Assembly (NCBI GenBank): GCA_963792655.1
Contig: CAWBWU010000003.1
Span: 1,282,592 to 1,346,591 of the forward strand
Reading direction: 5' to 3'
Length of the DNA stretch: 64,000 bases
From: DOZZ01 sp963792655
Lineage (GTDB): Bacteria; Acidobacteriota; Terriglobia; Bryobacterales; Bryobacteraceae
Part shown: piece after piece, positions 1 to 7,737 of the stretch
Numbering within the stretch: position 1 is the stretch's first letter
How the letters are laid out: the number at the start of each line of letters is the position of its first letter
Translations under genes and position numbers: made by a program
The notes under the pieces: model-generated
What the model saw: only the letters and a program-made list of their open reading frames with translations
The model's database searches: none
Told to the model about the DNA's origin: nothing

Positions 1-207
1 GAGCTGATTTATATCGCCAAGAAGTTGAACGAATCGCTGCGGCTGGAGGGCGTGCTCACCGATGCCGGGATCGATTTCGCGGTGGAAGCCGACAACTACC
101 AGGGCGGAGTGATTTTTCGCAGTGAGCGGGTCGGAGCATTCTTTTACGTGCTCCCGGAGTTTGCCGAAGCAGCGAAAGAGTTGCTGACGACTCACCGCTT
201 CCGTTGA
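1..207 (+). CDS. C-terminal end of an unrecognised protein
   Basis: The reading frame is open from the first base of the window to a TGA at 205-207, giving about 68 residues of C-terminus. The true start lies outside the window. The fragment is acidic, with alternating hydrophobic residues and one aromatic stretch (GAFFYVLPEF) that could be a beta strand, and no cysteine or catalytic motif. I do not recognise the family. It converges with the sugar-binding protein on the other strand and the two stop regions overlap by 16 bases. Confidence 0.5.
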   Translation, partial: ELIYIAKKLNESLRLEGVLTDAGIDFAVEADNYQGGVIFRSERVGAFFYVLPEFAEAAKELLTTHRFR

Positions 208-1139
208 GGGTCGAGAAGCTGCTGAACGTCCTCTTTGTTGAGATCGCCGCGGCGGATCAACCGGGCGCTCAAATCGATTCGCTTGGGCGGCGTAGCGCCA
301 TTCAGTTTGTCCACCAACGTCTTCACTGCTTCGAAGCCCATGTGGTAGGGATCCTGCACGACCATGCCGTCGATCACGCCGGCCTTCATGTCCTCGATCA
401 TGGTGTCGCTGGAATCGAAGGCGACAAACTTCACCTTGCCCGCCAGCCCGCGGGACTTCAGGGCTAACGATACGCCGACGCTGCTCGGCTCGGAGGAGGC
501 AAAGATGCCGTTCAACTCGGGGTGGGCGGTGAGGATGTTCTCAGCCGCGGTCATCGCTTTGGAACGGTCGGACTGACCGTATTGTCTGGCCACCACCTCA
601 ATCCCCGGAAACTCGGATTTCATGACGTCGTCGAACCCACGCTCGCGATCCATTGTGGACGTGCTGCCGGGGGCATTCATCAACAATGCCGCCTTGCCTT
701 TGCCGGAGAGCAGGCGGCCGAGTTCGCGCGCGCCGGTCTTTCCCGCTTCGTAGTTGTCGGTTGCAAGAAAAGTCATGAAGTTGGTGGTGTCCACACCGGA
801 GTCGAAGACGGTCACCGGAATTCCCAGCGACGCGGCGCGGTCGATCGACTGCACCAGCGCTTTCCGTTCGGTGGCCGCCAGAGCAATTCCATCCACCCTT
901 TGGGCAATCATCGAATCGACAATTTGAATTTGGCGGCCGTATTCGGTTTCCTGGGCAGGCCCATTCCATAAAATTTCAACACCGTACTTCTCTCCGGCGG
1001 CCATGGCCCCGGCACGCACCGATACCCAGAATAGGTGCGAGGTGCCTTTCGGAATGACAGCGATCCGCTTCTTATGATTGGACTGGCAGGCGCTGAGTAA
1101 TAACAGCGCCGCGGCGAGCGCGGCAAGCTTATTGCGCAC
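192..1139 (-). CDS. Sugar ABC transporter substrate-binding lipoprotein (ribose type)
   Basis: A 315-residue periplasmic binding protein of the LacI/RbsB-like family (Peripla_BP_4). Residues 1-18 form a lipoprotein signal ending in LLLLSAC, so Cys18 is the predicted lipidated residue. The mature part has the two-lobe pattern of this family: an early IAVIPKG strand, LATDNYEAGKTGARELG in the middle and a late VAFDSSDTMIEDMKAGVIDG segment. It probably binds a sugar or sugar acid outside the membrane. No permease or ATPase gene is adjacent in the window, so the rest of the transporter is elsewhere. Its start overlaps the end of the upstream dehydrogenase gene by 11 bases, indicating one transcript with translational coupling. 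The ligand cannot be read from sequence. Confidence 0.85.
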   Translation of the reverse strand: MRNKLAALAAALLLLSACQSNHKKRIAVIPKGTSHLFWVSVRAGAMAAGEKYGVEILWNGPAQETEYGRQIQIVDSMIAQRVDGIALAATERKALVQSIDRAASLGIPVTVFDSGVDTTNFMTFLATDNYEAGKTGARELGRLLSGKGKAALLMNAPGSTSTMDRERGFDDVMKSEFPGIEVVARQYGQSDRSKAMTAAENILTAHPELNGIFASSEPSSVGVSLALKSRGLAGKVKFVAFDSSDTMIEDMKAGVIDGMVVQDPYHMGFEAVKTLVDKLNGATPPKRIDLSARLIRRGDLNKEDVQQLLDPQRKR

Positions 1140-1887
1140 ACCAGGCCCCGTCGATCAGGATGTCGGTCCCGCTGATAAACGCGGCATCCTCGGAGCATAG
1201 AAACGCCGCCAGCGAGCCAATTTCTTCCAGCTTGCCCCAACGTCCCATGGGAATCTTGGCGACGAAAGCGGCATTCTTCTCAGGGTCATTGAGAATGGGC
1301 GCGTTCATCTCCGTCGCGACCGGGCCGGGGCTGATAGCGACCACGCTGACGCCGTCCAGTGCGAGTTCGAGGGCAAGGGCGCGCGTCAGCCCAAGCAATC
1401 CGGTCTTGCTCGCCGAGTATGCGGCGCGGCCCGGGAGCGAGATGTGGCTCATGATCGAGGTCATGTTAATGATGCGGCCGTAGCCCTGTCCCTTCATGTG
1501 CGGGACGAAGGAGCGGCACATCAGAAAGACGCTGGTCAGATTGGTATCCATCACTGAACGCCATTCCTCCAAGGTGAAATCGGGAACGTTCTTGCGGATA
1601 TTGATCCCCGCGTTATTGATCAGGATGTGCACTGCGCCAAAACGCTTCAACACATCTTTTTCCAGTTGATACACCTCGTTCTCGTCGATGACGTTGGCGC
1701 GGAATACTTCCGCTTCTCCACCGGCGCCGCGCACCGCCTCGGCCGTGATGTTGAGTTGTTCCACATCGCGCGACACGAGCGCGATGCGCGCGCCTTGCTC
1801 GCCGAGAGCAACGGCCATCGTCCTTCCTAATCCTCTACTGGCGCCGGTAATGACGGCTACCCGTCCGTTCAGTTTCTGGTTGTTCAC
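1129..1887 (-). CDS. SDR-family oxidoreductase (gluconate 5-dehydrogenase/KduD-like)
   Basis: A 252-residue classical short-chain dehydrogenase. The NAD(P) binding motif TGASRGLG is at residues 14-21, the NNAG motif at 91-94, and the catalytic Ser144, Tyr157 and Lys161 fall in the expected YxxxK arrangement. The C-terminal GTDILIDGAW is typical of sugar-acid and 3-oxoacyl SDRs. A cytosolic oxidation or reduction of a hydroxyl/keto group is certain from the family; the substrate is not. The linkage to a sugar-binding lipoprotein favours a sugar acid. It overlaps the peptidase gene upstream by 4 bases (ATGA type) and the lipoprotein gene downstream by 11 bases, so the three are one operon. Confidence 0.85.
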   Translation of the reverse strand: MNNQKLNGRVAVITGASRGLGRTMAVALGEQGARIALVSRDVEQLNITAEAVRGAGGEAEVFRANVIDENEVYQLEKDVLKRFGAVHILINNAGINIRKNVPDFTLEEWRSVMDTNLTSVFLMCRSFVPHMKGQGYGRIINMTSIMSHISLPGRAAYSASKTGLLGLTRALALELALDGVSVVAISPGPVATEMNAPILNDPEKNAAFVAKIPMGRWGKLEEIGSLAAFLCSEDAAFISGTDILIDGAWCAQ

Positions 1888-3002
1888 TGCTGTATTCTTC
1901 CATATTTTTTTAGGATGGCCAGCGTTGCGTCGTGGGGAAGCGCGCTGACCTTATGTCCTTGGAACCCGGTCATGTCCTCGGCGGCCACCATGGCGTTTAC
2001 AATCGACTCCTCGACGGCTTGCACGGTGGCTTCGAACAGTGGACCCATGTCATCGTTGCGCAGCATCGAAATGCTCACCTCCGGAGCAGCTACAGCTTGT
2101 GGGTTGGCGGTCGAGAACGCAACGAAGATGTCGCCCGACCCGTCGCCCGAAGTTGAGCCAATACGGGCCAAACCCAGCGAGGCGCGGCGTGCCAGCCGTT
2201 TCATCTGATTTGGGATTAGTGGCGCATCGGTTGCGACGACGATGATGATGGAGCCGCGGTCCTCCATGTGAGGCGGGACACCGGCGGTCAGCTTTGCCGC
2301 CAACTCCTGTCCCACGGGTACGCCGGCAATGCGGAGTTGACGCCGCGCTCCGCAGTTACATTGGACCAGCGCGCCCACCCGATACTTGCCGGCCATGCGC
2401 GAGGCTGTTCCGATGCCGCCTTTGAATCCGAAGCAGATCATGCCGGTGCCGCCGCCCACGTTGCCTTCCGCGACCAGCCCGCCCGCCGACTCCAGCGCCT
2501 GAACGGCGTGCTCGGGTTTCACATGAAAGCCGTTGATGTCATTTAGAAAGCCGTCGTAGGTTTCGGCGACAACGGGCAAGGACCAAAATGCATCCCCGTA
2601 GCTGCTGGTGGCCGGCTTTACAGCGTTGCGCACCTGCCATCCGATGTAGGCGTCGCGCACTACACCGACACTGTGCGTGTTGGTAATAAAGATGGGGCTG
2701 TCGAGAAAACCGGATTCCTCCAACCATGTGGTGCCGGTCATCTCGCCATTTCCGTTGAGAGAGAACCAACCGGCAAACGAAGGAGCATTGGACTGCTTCC
2801 CGCGCGGACGGATCGCTGTGACGCCGGTACGCACGCTCTCGCCTTCAATGAGAGTGGTGTGACCGACCTCGATGCCGCCGACATCGGTAATGGAGTTCCG
2901 CGGTCCGGGTGCGCCATCGAACGGAATGCCGAGATCGCGGGCGCGCGGTTTGGTCTGTGCCGACATGATCACAGTAAACATGATTGCAATTAGCAGCTTC
3001 AT
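1884..3002 (-). CDS. P1 family (S58, DmpA/BapA-type) aminopeptidase, exported
   Basis: A 372-residue member of the self-cleaving N-terminal nucleophile peptidases. Residues 1-15 look like a signal peptide, so the enzyme is probably periplasmic. The family signature is complete: SITDVGGIEVGH at 37-48, GVTAIRPRG at 60-68, the glycine-rich EGNVGGGTGM at 179-188, and Gly250-Ser251 (MEDRGS), the expected autocleavage point where Ser251 becomes the catalytic N-terminal residue of the beta chain. It would release N-terminal residues from peptides, D-amino acid peptides or beta-peptides; which one is unknown. It is the first gene of the minus-strand operon with the SDR and sugar-binding lipoprotein. 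Confidence 0.88.
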   Translation of the reverse strand: MKLLIAIMFTVIMSAQTKPRARDLGIPFDGAPGPRNSITDVGGIEVGHTTLIEGESVRTGVTAIRPRGKQSNAPSFAGWFSLNGNGEMTGTTWLEESGFLDSPIFITNTHSVGVVRDAYIGWQVRNAVKPATSSYGDAFWSLPVVAETYDGFLNDINGFHVKPEHAVQALESAGGLVAEGNVGGGTGMICFGFKGGIGTASRMAGKYRVGALVQCNCGARRQLRIAGVPVGQELAAKLTAGVPPHMEDRGSIIIVVATDAPLIPNQMKRLARRASLGLARIGSTSGDGSGDIFVAFSTANPQAVAAPEVSISMLRNDDMGPLFEATVQAVEESIVNAMVAAEDMTGFQGHKVSALPHDATLAILKKYGRIQQ

Positions 3003-3125
3003 AGTGACTGTTCCTTAACTGAATGTTTTGACGCTTGGATAATTCACCTGGAATCCATTACACATCCGACACGCTATCGGAAAACGTAGAACCTGTTGTA
3101 AGTCAATTAAAGGAAGAAAAAGAAA

Positions 3126-3680
3126 ATGAATCGCACGAAACACATTGCATTTGCGGGCGCGCTCGCACTAACTCTGGCTGTTGGCGCTTTTGCCGGCAAG
3201 AATCCGATGGTTGGCGGAAAAGAAATGTTCCCCAACAAAGATATTATCGACAACGCCGTTAACTCGGCCGATCACACAACACTAGTCGCCGCGGTTAAGG
3301 CCGCCGGGCTTGTGGACACGTTGAAGGGTCCGGGACCGTTCACCGTTTTTGCTCCGACTAATGCCGCCTTCGATAAGCTTCCCGCGGGCACGGTGGACAC
3401 GTTACTCAAGCCCGAAAACAAAGACACGCTCACCAAGATCCTGACCTATCACGTTGTTGCTGGTAAAGTGACCGCCGCCGACCTGAAAAAGATGATCAAG
3501 GACGGCCACGGAACCGCGTCGCTGAAAACCGTGAGTGGTGGAACTCTTACCGCGATGCTCGCCGGGGGCGGCATCGAACTGAAAGACGAAAAGGGTGGAA
3601 CGGCTATGGTTACGACCGCGAACGTGATGCAGTCGAACGGAGTCATCCACGTAGTCGACTCCGTGCTGCAACCAAATTAG
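3126..3680 (+). CDS. Secreted fasciclin (FAS1) domain protein
   Basis: A 184-residue protein: an N-terminal signal peptide ending near the ALTLAVGAFA segment, then a single FAS1 domain over roughly residues 45-183. The two conserved FAS1 boxes are visible as FTVFAPTNAAFDKLP and the terminal GVIHVVDSVLQP, with the intervening YHVVAG. FAS1 domains are extracellular adhesion or surface-binding modules, and single-domain bacterial versions are common in soil bacteria. A purine-rich AAGGAAG stretch 5-15 bases ahead of the ATG serves as ribosome site. It is divergent from the peptidase operon and convergent with gpmI, with only 8 bases between the stop codons. Confidence 0.9.
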   Translation: MNRTKHIAFAGALALTLAVGAFAGKNPMVGGKEMFPNKDIIDNAVNSADHTTLVAAVKAAGLVDTLKGPGPFTVFAPTNAAFDKLPAGTVDTLLKPENKDTLTKILTYHVVAGKVTAADLKKMIKDGHGTASLKTVSGGTLTAMLAGGGIELKDEKGGTAMVTTANVMQSNGVIHVVDSVLQPN

Positions 3681-3688
3681 TCCAACAT

Positions 3689-5194
3689 CTATACCTTCAG
3701 TAAGCTCTTTCCGGACATCTCCTTTGGCTGATTCTCGCCTAAAAAGCTCAAAATCGTGGGGGAGATGTCCTGTAAAGCGCCCCCCTGGCGCAACGGAATG
3801 TTTTCCTCGTGAACTAATAAGAATGGCACAGGATTGGTCGTGTGATAGGTGTGCGGACCTTTAGTTACGGGGTCGATCATCATTTCCGCGTTGCCGTGAT
3901 CCGCGGTGATCATCCATGAGCCTCCCGCCCGCTTCAGAGCCGAATAGATTTCACCCAGACACCCATCTACTTCTTCCACCGCGCGTACGGTAGGCGCCAT
4001 CTGCCCCGAATGTCCAACCATATCGGCATTGGCGAAATTCATCACGATTAAATCGACCCCGCCTCTTTCGATGGCCTTCACCACCACATCTTTTACCTGC
4101 CCCGCGCTCATCTCAGGTTTTAGATCATAAGTGGCAACCTTCGGCGAGGGCACCATTTCCCGCTCTTCTCCCGCGTAAGCTTTCTCGTTTCCCCCGTTAA
4201 AGAAGTAAGTGACGTGGGCGTATTTTTCAGTTTCCGCCACTCTTAGATTTTTCCACTGTAACTGGGCCATAACATCGGCCAGGATATTATTCGGATGCTC
4301 GCGCGCCAGGACAAAGGGAACTTTGAAGTTCTTGTCGTATTGCGTCATGGTCGTGAAATGCAACGGTTTCTTCGTTAAAACTTCCGTCATCTCCCGGCCG
4401 CGGTCGGCGCGGTAATTGAAGAAAATGCAGGCATCGTCATCCCGGATCAGGCCCACCGGATCATTGCGTTCGTCAACCAACGTCACCGGCTCGATAAACT
4501 CATCGGTGATGCCCCGCTCGTACGAGCGTTTCACAGCATCCACCGGATCGGTCGCCCGTATTCCGTCACCCAAGACCATGGCTCCGAAACCGCGCTCGAT
4601 ACGCTCCCAGCGCTTATCCCGGTCCATCGAGTAGTAACGGCCCGCGAGCGATGCGATCTTGCCAACACCGATCTCACGAAGCTGCTTCTGAATCTGCTCG
4701 AGAAAGTCCGCGCCGCTTTGGGGAGGCGTATCGCGTCCGTCCATAAAGCAATGGACGAAGACCTCCCTTACTCCCTCCTGACGCGCCATTTTGACGATTG
4801 CGTAAAGGTGGGTCAGAAGAGAATGAACGCCTCCATCGCTACACAGGCCCATGATGTGGAGCCTGTGTTCGCGGGCATGCTTCATGCTGGCGAGCAACGT
4901 TTCGTTCCGGAAGAAGTCGCCATTGGCAATCATCAGGTCGAGGCGAGTCACGTCCATGTGAACCACACGGCCAGCCCCGATGTTCAAGTGGCCCACTTCG
5001 CTATTGCCCATCTGCCCTTCCGGAAGGCCAACGAACGGCCCCGAAGTATGCACCAGCGTATTCGAATGCCGGCGCAGCAGCATGTCGTAATTCGGTTTGC
5101 GGGCGGCCGCGATGGCGTTCCCCTCGATGGCCGGGGAGAAGCCCCAGCCGTCGAGAATGGTCAACACCAGTGGTTTGTTATGAGTGCCGGCCAT
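3689..5194 (-). CDS. gpmI: 2,3-bisphosphoglycerate-independent phosphoglycerate mutase
   Basis: A 501-residue two-domain enzyme that interconverts 3- and 2-phosphoglycerate in glycolysis using two manganese ions. The first metal aspartate lies in DGWG (Asp15) and the phosphoserine nucleophile is Ser65 in the family motif GNSEVGHLNIGAGR. The transferase domain follows with CFMDGRDTPP and GRYYSMDRDKRW, and metal ligands return near the C-terminus in TADHGNAEMM. Length is normal for the family. Its start codon touches the enolase stop, so it is co-transcribed with eno, giving adjacent glycolytic steps. Confidence 0.97.
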   Translation of the reverse strand: MAGTHNKPLVLTILDGWGFSPAIEGNAIAAARKPNYDMLLRRHSNTLVHTSGPFVGLPEGQMGNSEVGHLNIGAGRVVHMDVTRLDLMIANGDFFRNETLLASMKHAREHRLHIMGLCSDGGVHSLLTHLYAIVKMARQEGVREVFVHCFMDGRDTPPQSGADFLEQIQKQLREIGVGKIASLAGRYYSMDRDKRWERIERGFGAMVLGDGIRATDPVDAVKRSYERGITDEFIEPVTLVDERNDPVGLIRDDDACIFFNYRADRGREMTEVLTKKPLHFTTMTQYDKNFKVPFVLAREHPNNILADVMAQLQWKNLRVAETEKYAHVTYFFNGGNEKAYAGEEREMVPSPKVATYDLKPEMSAGQVKDVVVKAIERGGVDLIVMNFANADMVGHSGQMAPTVRAVEEVDGCLGEIYSALKRAGGSWMITADHGNAEMMIDPVTKGPHTYHTTNPVPFLLVHEENIPLRQGGALQDISPTILSFLGENQPKEMSGKSLLKV

Positions 5195-6477
5195 TATTGG
5201 TGAAACGCCTTCCGGCCGGCAAACTTTGCGGACGAGCCCAGTTCTTCTTCGATGCGAAGTAGCTGGTTATATTTCGCGATGCGGTCCGTACGGCTGGCAG
5301 ATCCCGTCTTGATCTGGCCGGCCCGCGTGGCGACAGCAAGATCGGCGATGAATGCATCCTCCGTCTCGCCGGAGCGGTGCGAGGCAATGCTCGTGTACCC
5401 CGCGTTGGCGGCCATCTGCATCGCTTCCAGAGTCTCGGTTAAGGTGCCGATCTGATTCACTTTGATCAGAATTGAATTGGCGATGCCGCGCTCGATTCCC
5501 TGCCCCAGACGTGCCGTGTTGGTGACAAACAGATCGTCACCAACCAACTGGATTTTCTTGCCCACAGCTTCGGTAAGCGCCTTCCAACCGTCCCAATCGT
5601 CTTCGGCCATCCCATCTTCGATCGACACGATGGGGTACTGATTGCACCAACCGGCCCAGAATTCGACCATTTGAGCCGAAGTGCGCTGGCTTTTGTCGGA
5701 CTTCTTGAAGACGTACTTGCCGGCATCCTTGTCATAAAATTCGCTGGCCGCAGGGTCCAGCGCGATGCCGATCTGTTCGCCGGGTTTGTATCCAGCTTTC
5801 TGAATCGCCTCCATTACTACTTCCAGCGCTTCCTCGTTTGACTTCAAGTTCGGCGCGAAGCCGCCCTCATCTCCGACGGCGGTCGAATAGCCGCGCTTCT
5901 TCAGCACGCCTTTGAGCGTGTGGAACACCTCGGCGCCCATACGTAGCGCCTCGCGGAACGACGCCGCGCCATAAGGGACCACCATGAATTCCTGCGGATC
6001 GACCGAGTTATCGGCGTGCGCTCCGCCATTCAAGATGTTCATCAGCGGCACGGGTAAGAGGTTGCCATTCACTCCACCGAGGTAGCGGTAGAGCGGCGTC
6101 ATTTGCGAATCGGCAGCCGCGCGCGCGACAGCCATGGAGACGGCGAGAATGGCGTTGGCGCCAAGGTTGCCTTTGTTGGGCGAACCGTCGAGAGAAATCA
6201 TTTTACGATCCACGCCGCCCTGGTCTTCGGCTTCCATGCCGTGAATGGCGGACGCGATCTTGTCGTTGATGTTGGCGACAGCTTGGAGCGTGCCTTTTCC
6301 GAGATAGCGGGATTTGTCGTTATCGCGCAGCTCGACCGCTTCGTGTTCGCCCGTGGACGCACCAGACGGCACGGCGGCGCGGCCGAGACTGCCGTCGGCC
6401 AGATGCACGTCGGCTTCGACCGTTGGGTTGCCGCGCGAGTCTAAAATCTCGCGTCCAACTACTTTTACAATGTCCAT
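5194..6477 (-). CDS. eno: Enolase (phosphopyruvate hydratase)
   Basis: A 427-residue enolase converting 2-phosphoglycerate to phosphoenolpyruvate. The N-terminus carries the standard REILDSRGNPTVE. Other landmarks are the SGASTGEHEAVELRD loop, PLMNILNGGAHADN, the metal ligands in SIEDGMAEDDWDGW and LVGDDLFVTN, the base lysine in LIKVNQIGTLTE, and SHRSGETEDAFIADLAV. It is intact and of normal length. The gene sits 19 bases downstream of the oligogalacturonate-lyase-like gene and overlaps gpmI by one base, so the glycolytic pair lies at the end of a minus-strand run starting with a TonB-dependent receptor. Confidence 0.98.
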   Translation of the reverse strand: MDIVKVVGREILDSRGNPTVEADVHLADGSLGRAAVPSGASTGEHEAVELRDNDKSRYLGKGTLQAVANINDKIASAIHGMEAEDQGGVDRKMISLDGSPNKGNLGANAILAVSMAVARAAADSQMTPLYRYLGGVNGNLLPVPLMNILNGGAHADNSVDPQEFMVVPYGAASFREALRMGAEVFHTLKGVLKKRGYSTAVGDEGGFAPNLKSNEEALEVVMEAIQKAGYKPGEQIGIALDPAASEFYDKDAGKYVFKKSDKSQRTSAQMVEFWAGWCNQYPIVSIEDGMAEDDWDGWKALTEAVGKKIQLVGDDLFVTNTARLGQGIERGIANSILIKVNQIGTLTETLEAMQMAANAGYTSIASHRSGETEDAFIADLAVATRAGQIKTGSASRTDRIAKYNQLLRIEEELGSSAKFAGRKAFHQ

Positions 6478-6496
6478 ATCCTGCTATTTTCGCAGG

Positions 6497-7732
6497 TCAA
6501 TCTTTAGCGGCCTTCGCGATCTCCACCGCGAAGGTATAAGTCGGCCCGAACATGTTCGACCGGAACACAACCCACTTCTGGTCCGGCGAGAAGCTGACAT
6601 TCGGCTCCAGCCTGTATCCATGTTTGGACATGTTCACTAAACGCTCGGCAAGCAAAACACCCGGCTTGACGAAGCTCTTGTCGTCCAAACCTTCGATTTT
6701 CCTCAGCTCCGGCCGGAAAAGATAGATCCAGCGTCCATCGGGAGCATGGGCCACCTGACCCTCATCCCCTCCGTCGCCGCAAAACAATTTGCCGTCTTTG
6801 CTGACGTTGAAATGGATCGACCACTCGTTCCGCTGCAAGTGATACCACTGACGCTCTTCAGTCTCGACGTTGTACCCAGCCAGCCAGAAATCCTCCCCGC
6901 GTGGAGTCTGAAGGTCATACCATATCGTCTTGCCATCCATGCTCCAAAACTCATGGCCGAAGATCTCCATTGCCATCGTTCGATGGTGGATCTTCGTGAT
7001 CTTGCCGCTGCCGGTCCGGATCGTCCAAATCCGTTCGACCTTATGCCAGGGACCCTCGTGGCAAAACATCAGCAGTTGAGGATCGGTGGGTGAAAATTCC
7101 AAATGATTCAGCCAGTCGGTAGCGCGATGAATCACTCTTAGCTCGCCGGTTCCGGTATCAATGGTGAACATGGCCATCGGGAGACGCGCGGCCAACCGGC
7201 GCTCCATCATCTCGCCCTTGCTCACAGACTGCTCCAAAATCTGCGGTTGCGATGAAGCACTGCCTTGCGCTGCTGGCTCCGGATTTCCACCTTCGATATA
7301 GGTGCCTGCCAGCATCGTCTCGTCGGCATTCACCGTCGCCACCGATGCTCCAGCCGGCAGCTTGGCTATCTCCCGCGTCACACCGGAATCCACATCGGTC
7401 GAGAACACAGCCCCGGCTTTGAGGTAATAAATATTTTGCGTCTTGCGCCCGGTCACGATGACCCTGACCTTCCCCGTGACAACAGCCTTGGCCGCCCCCG
7501 TCTTCAACTCAAGCGCCGAGATCCCGTTCGGCGTAGTGAAGATCATTTTCAGTCCGTCCGCTGTGTACCCGTTCTGATTGAAATACAGGCTGGCGCTATT
7601 CGGCTCGTCGGTGAGGCGAACAATGCGGTGCCCGGTATCGGGGTCGATCCAACTCTTTGGAGGGGGATCTGCGGCCGCCAGAGCGCCCGCTGATATCAAT
7701 ATGGCTAACGAGACTAAGGTGTGTCGAGACAT
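6497..7732 (-). CDS. Oligogalacturonate lyase-like beta-propeller protein (PL22 type), exported
   Basis: A 411-residue protein with a signal peptide (about residues 1-21) followed by a seven-bladed propeller. The N-terminal DTGHRIVRLTDEP and SLYFNQNGYTADGLKM segments match the oligogalacturonate/oligogalacturonide lyase family (PL22), whose members split short pectin fragments with a propeller-bound metal. Later histidines in FGHEFWSMDGKTIWYD and WSIHFNVSKDGK fit the expected His ligands. Some family members are only propeller relatives without proven lyase activity, so substrate is inference. The start is only 5 bases after the upstream TonB receptor stop, which suggests that the receptor brings in the substrate. 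Confidence 0.75.
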   Translation of the reverse strand: MSRHTLVSLAILISAGALAAADPPPKSWIDPDTGHRIVRLTDEPNSASLYFNQNGYTADGLKMIFTTPNGISALELKTGAAKAVVTGKVRVIVTGRKTQNIYYLKAGAVFSTDVDSGVTREIAKLPAGASVATVNADETMLAGTYIEGGNPEPAAQGSASSQPQILEQSVSKGEMMERRLAARLPMAMFTIDTGTGELRVIHRATDWLNHLEFSPTDPQLLMFCHEGPWHKVERIWTIRTGSGKITKIHHRTMAMEIFGHEFWSMDGKTIWYDLQTPRGEDFWLAGYNVETEERQWYHLQRNEWSIHFNVSKDGKLFCGDGGDEGQVAHAPDGRWIYLFRPELRKIEGLDDKSFVKPGVLLAERLVNMSKHGYRLEPNVSFSPDQKWVVFRSNMFGPTYTFAVEIAKAAKD

Positions 7733-7737
7733 CGGAG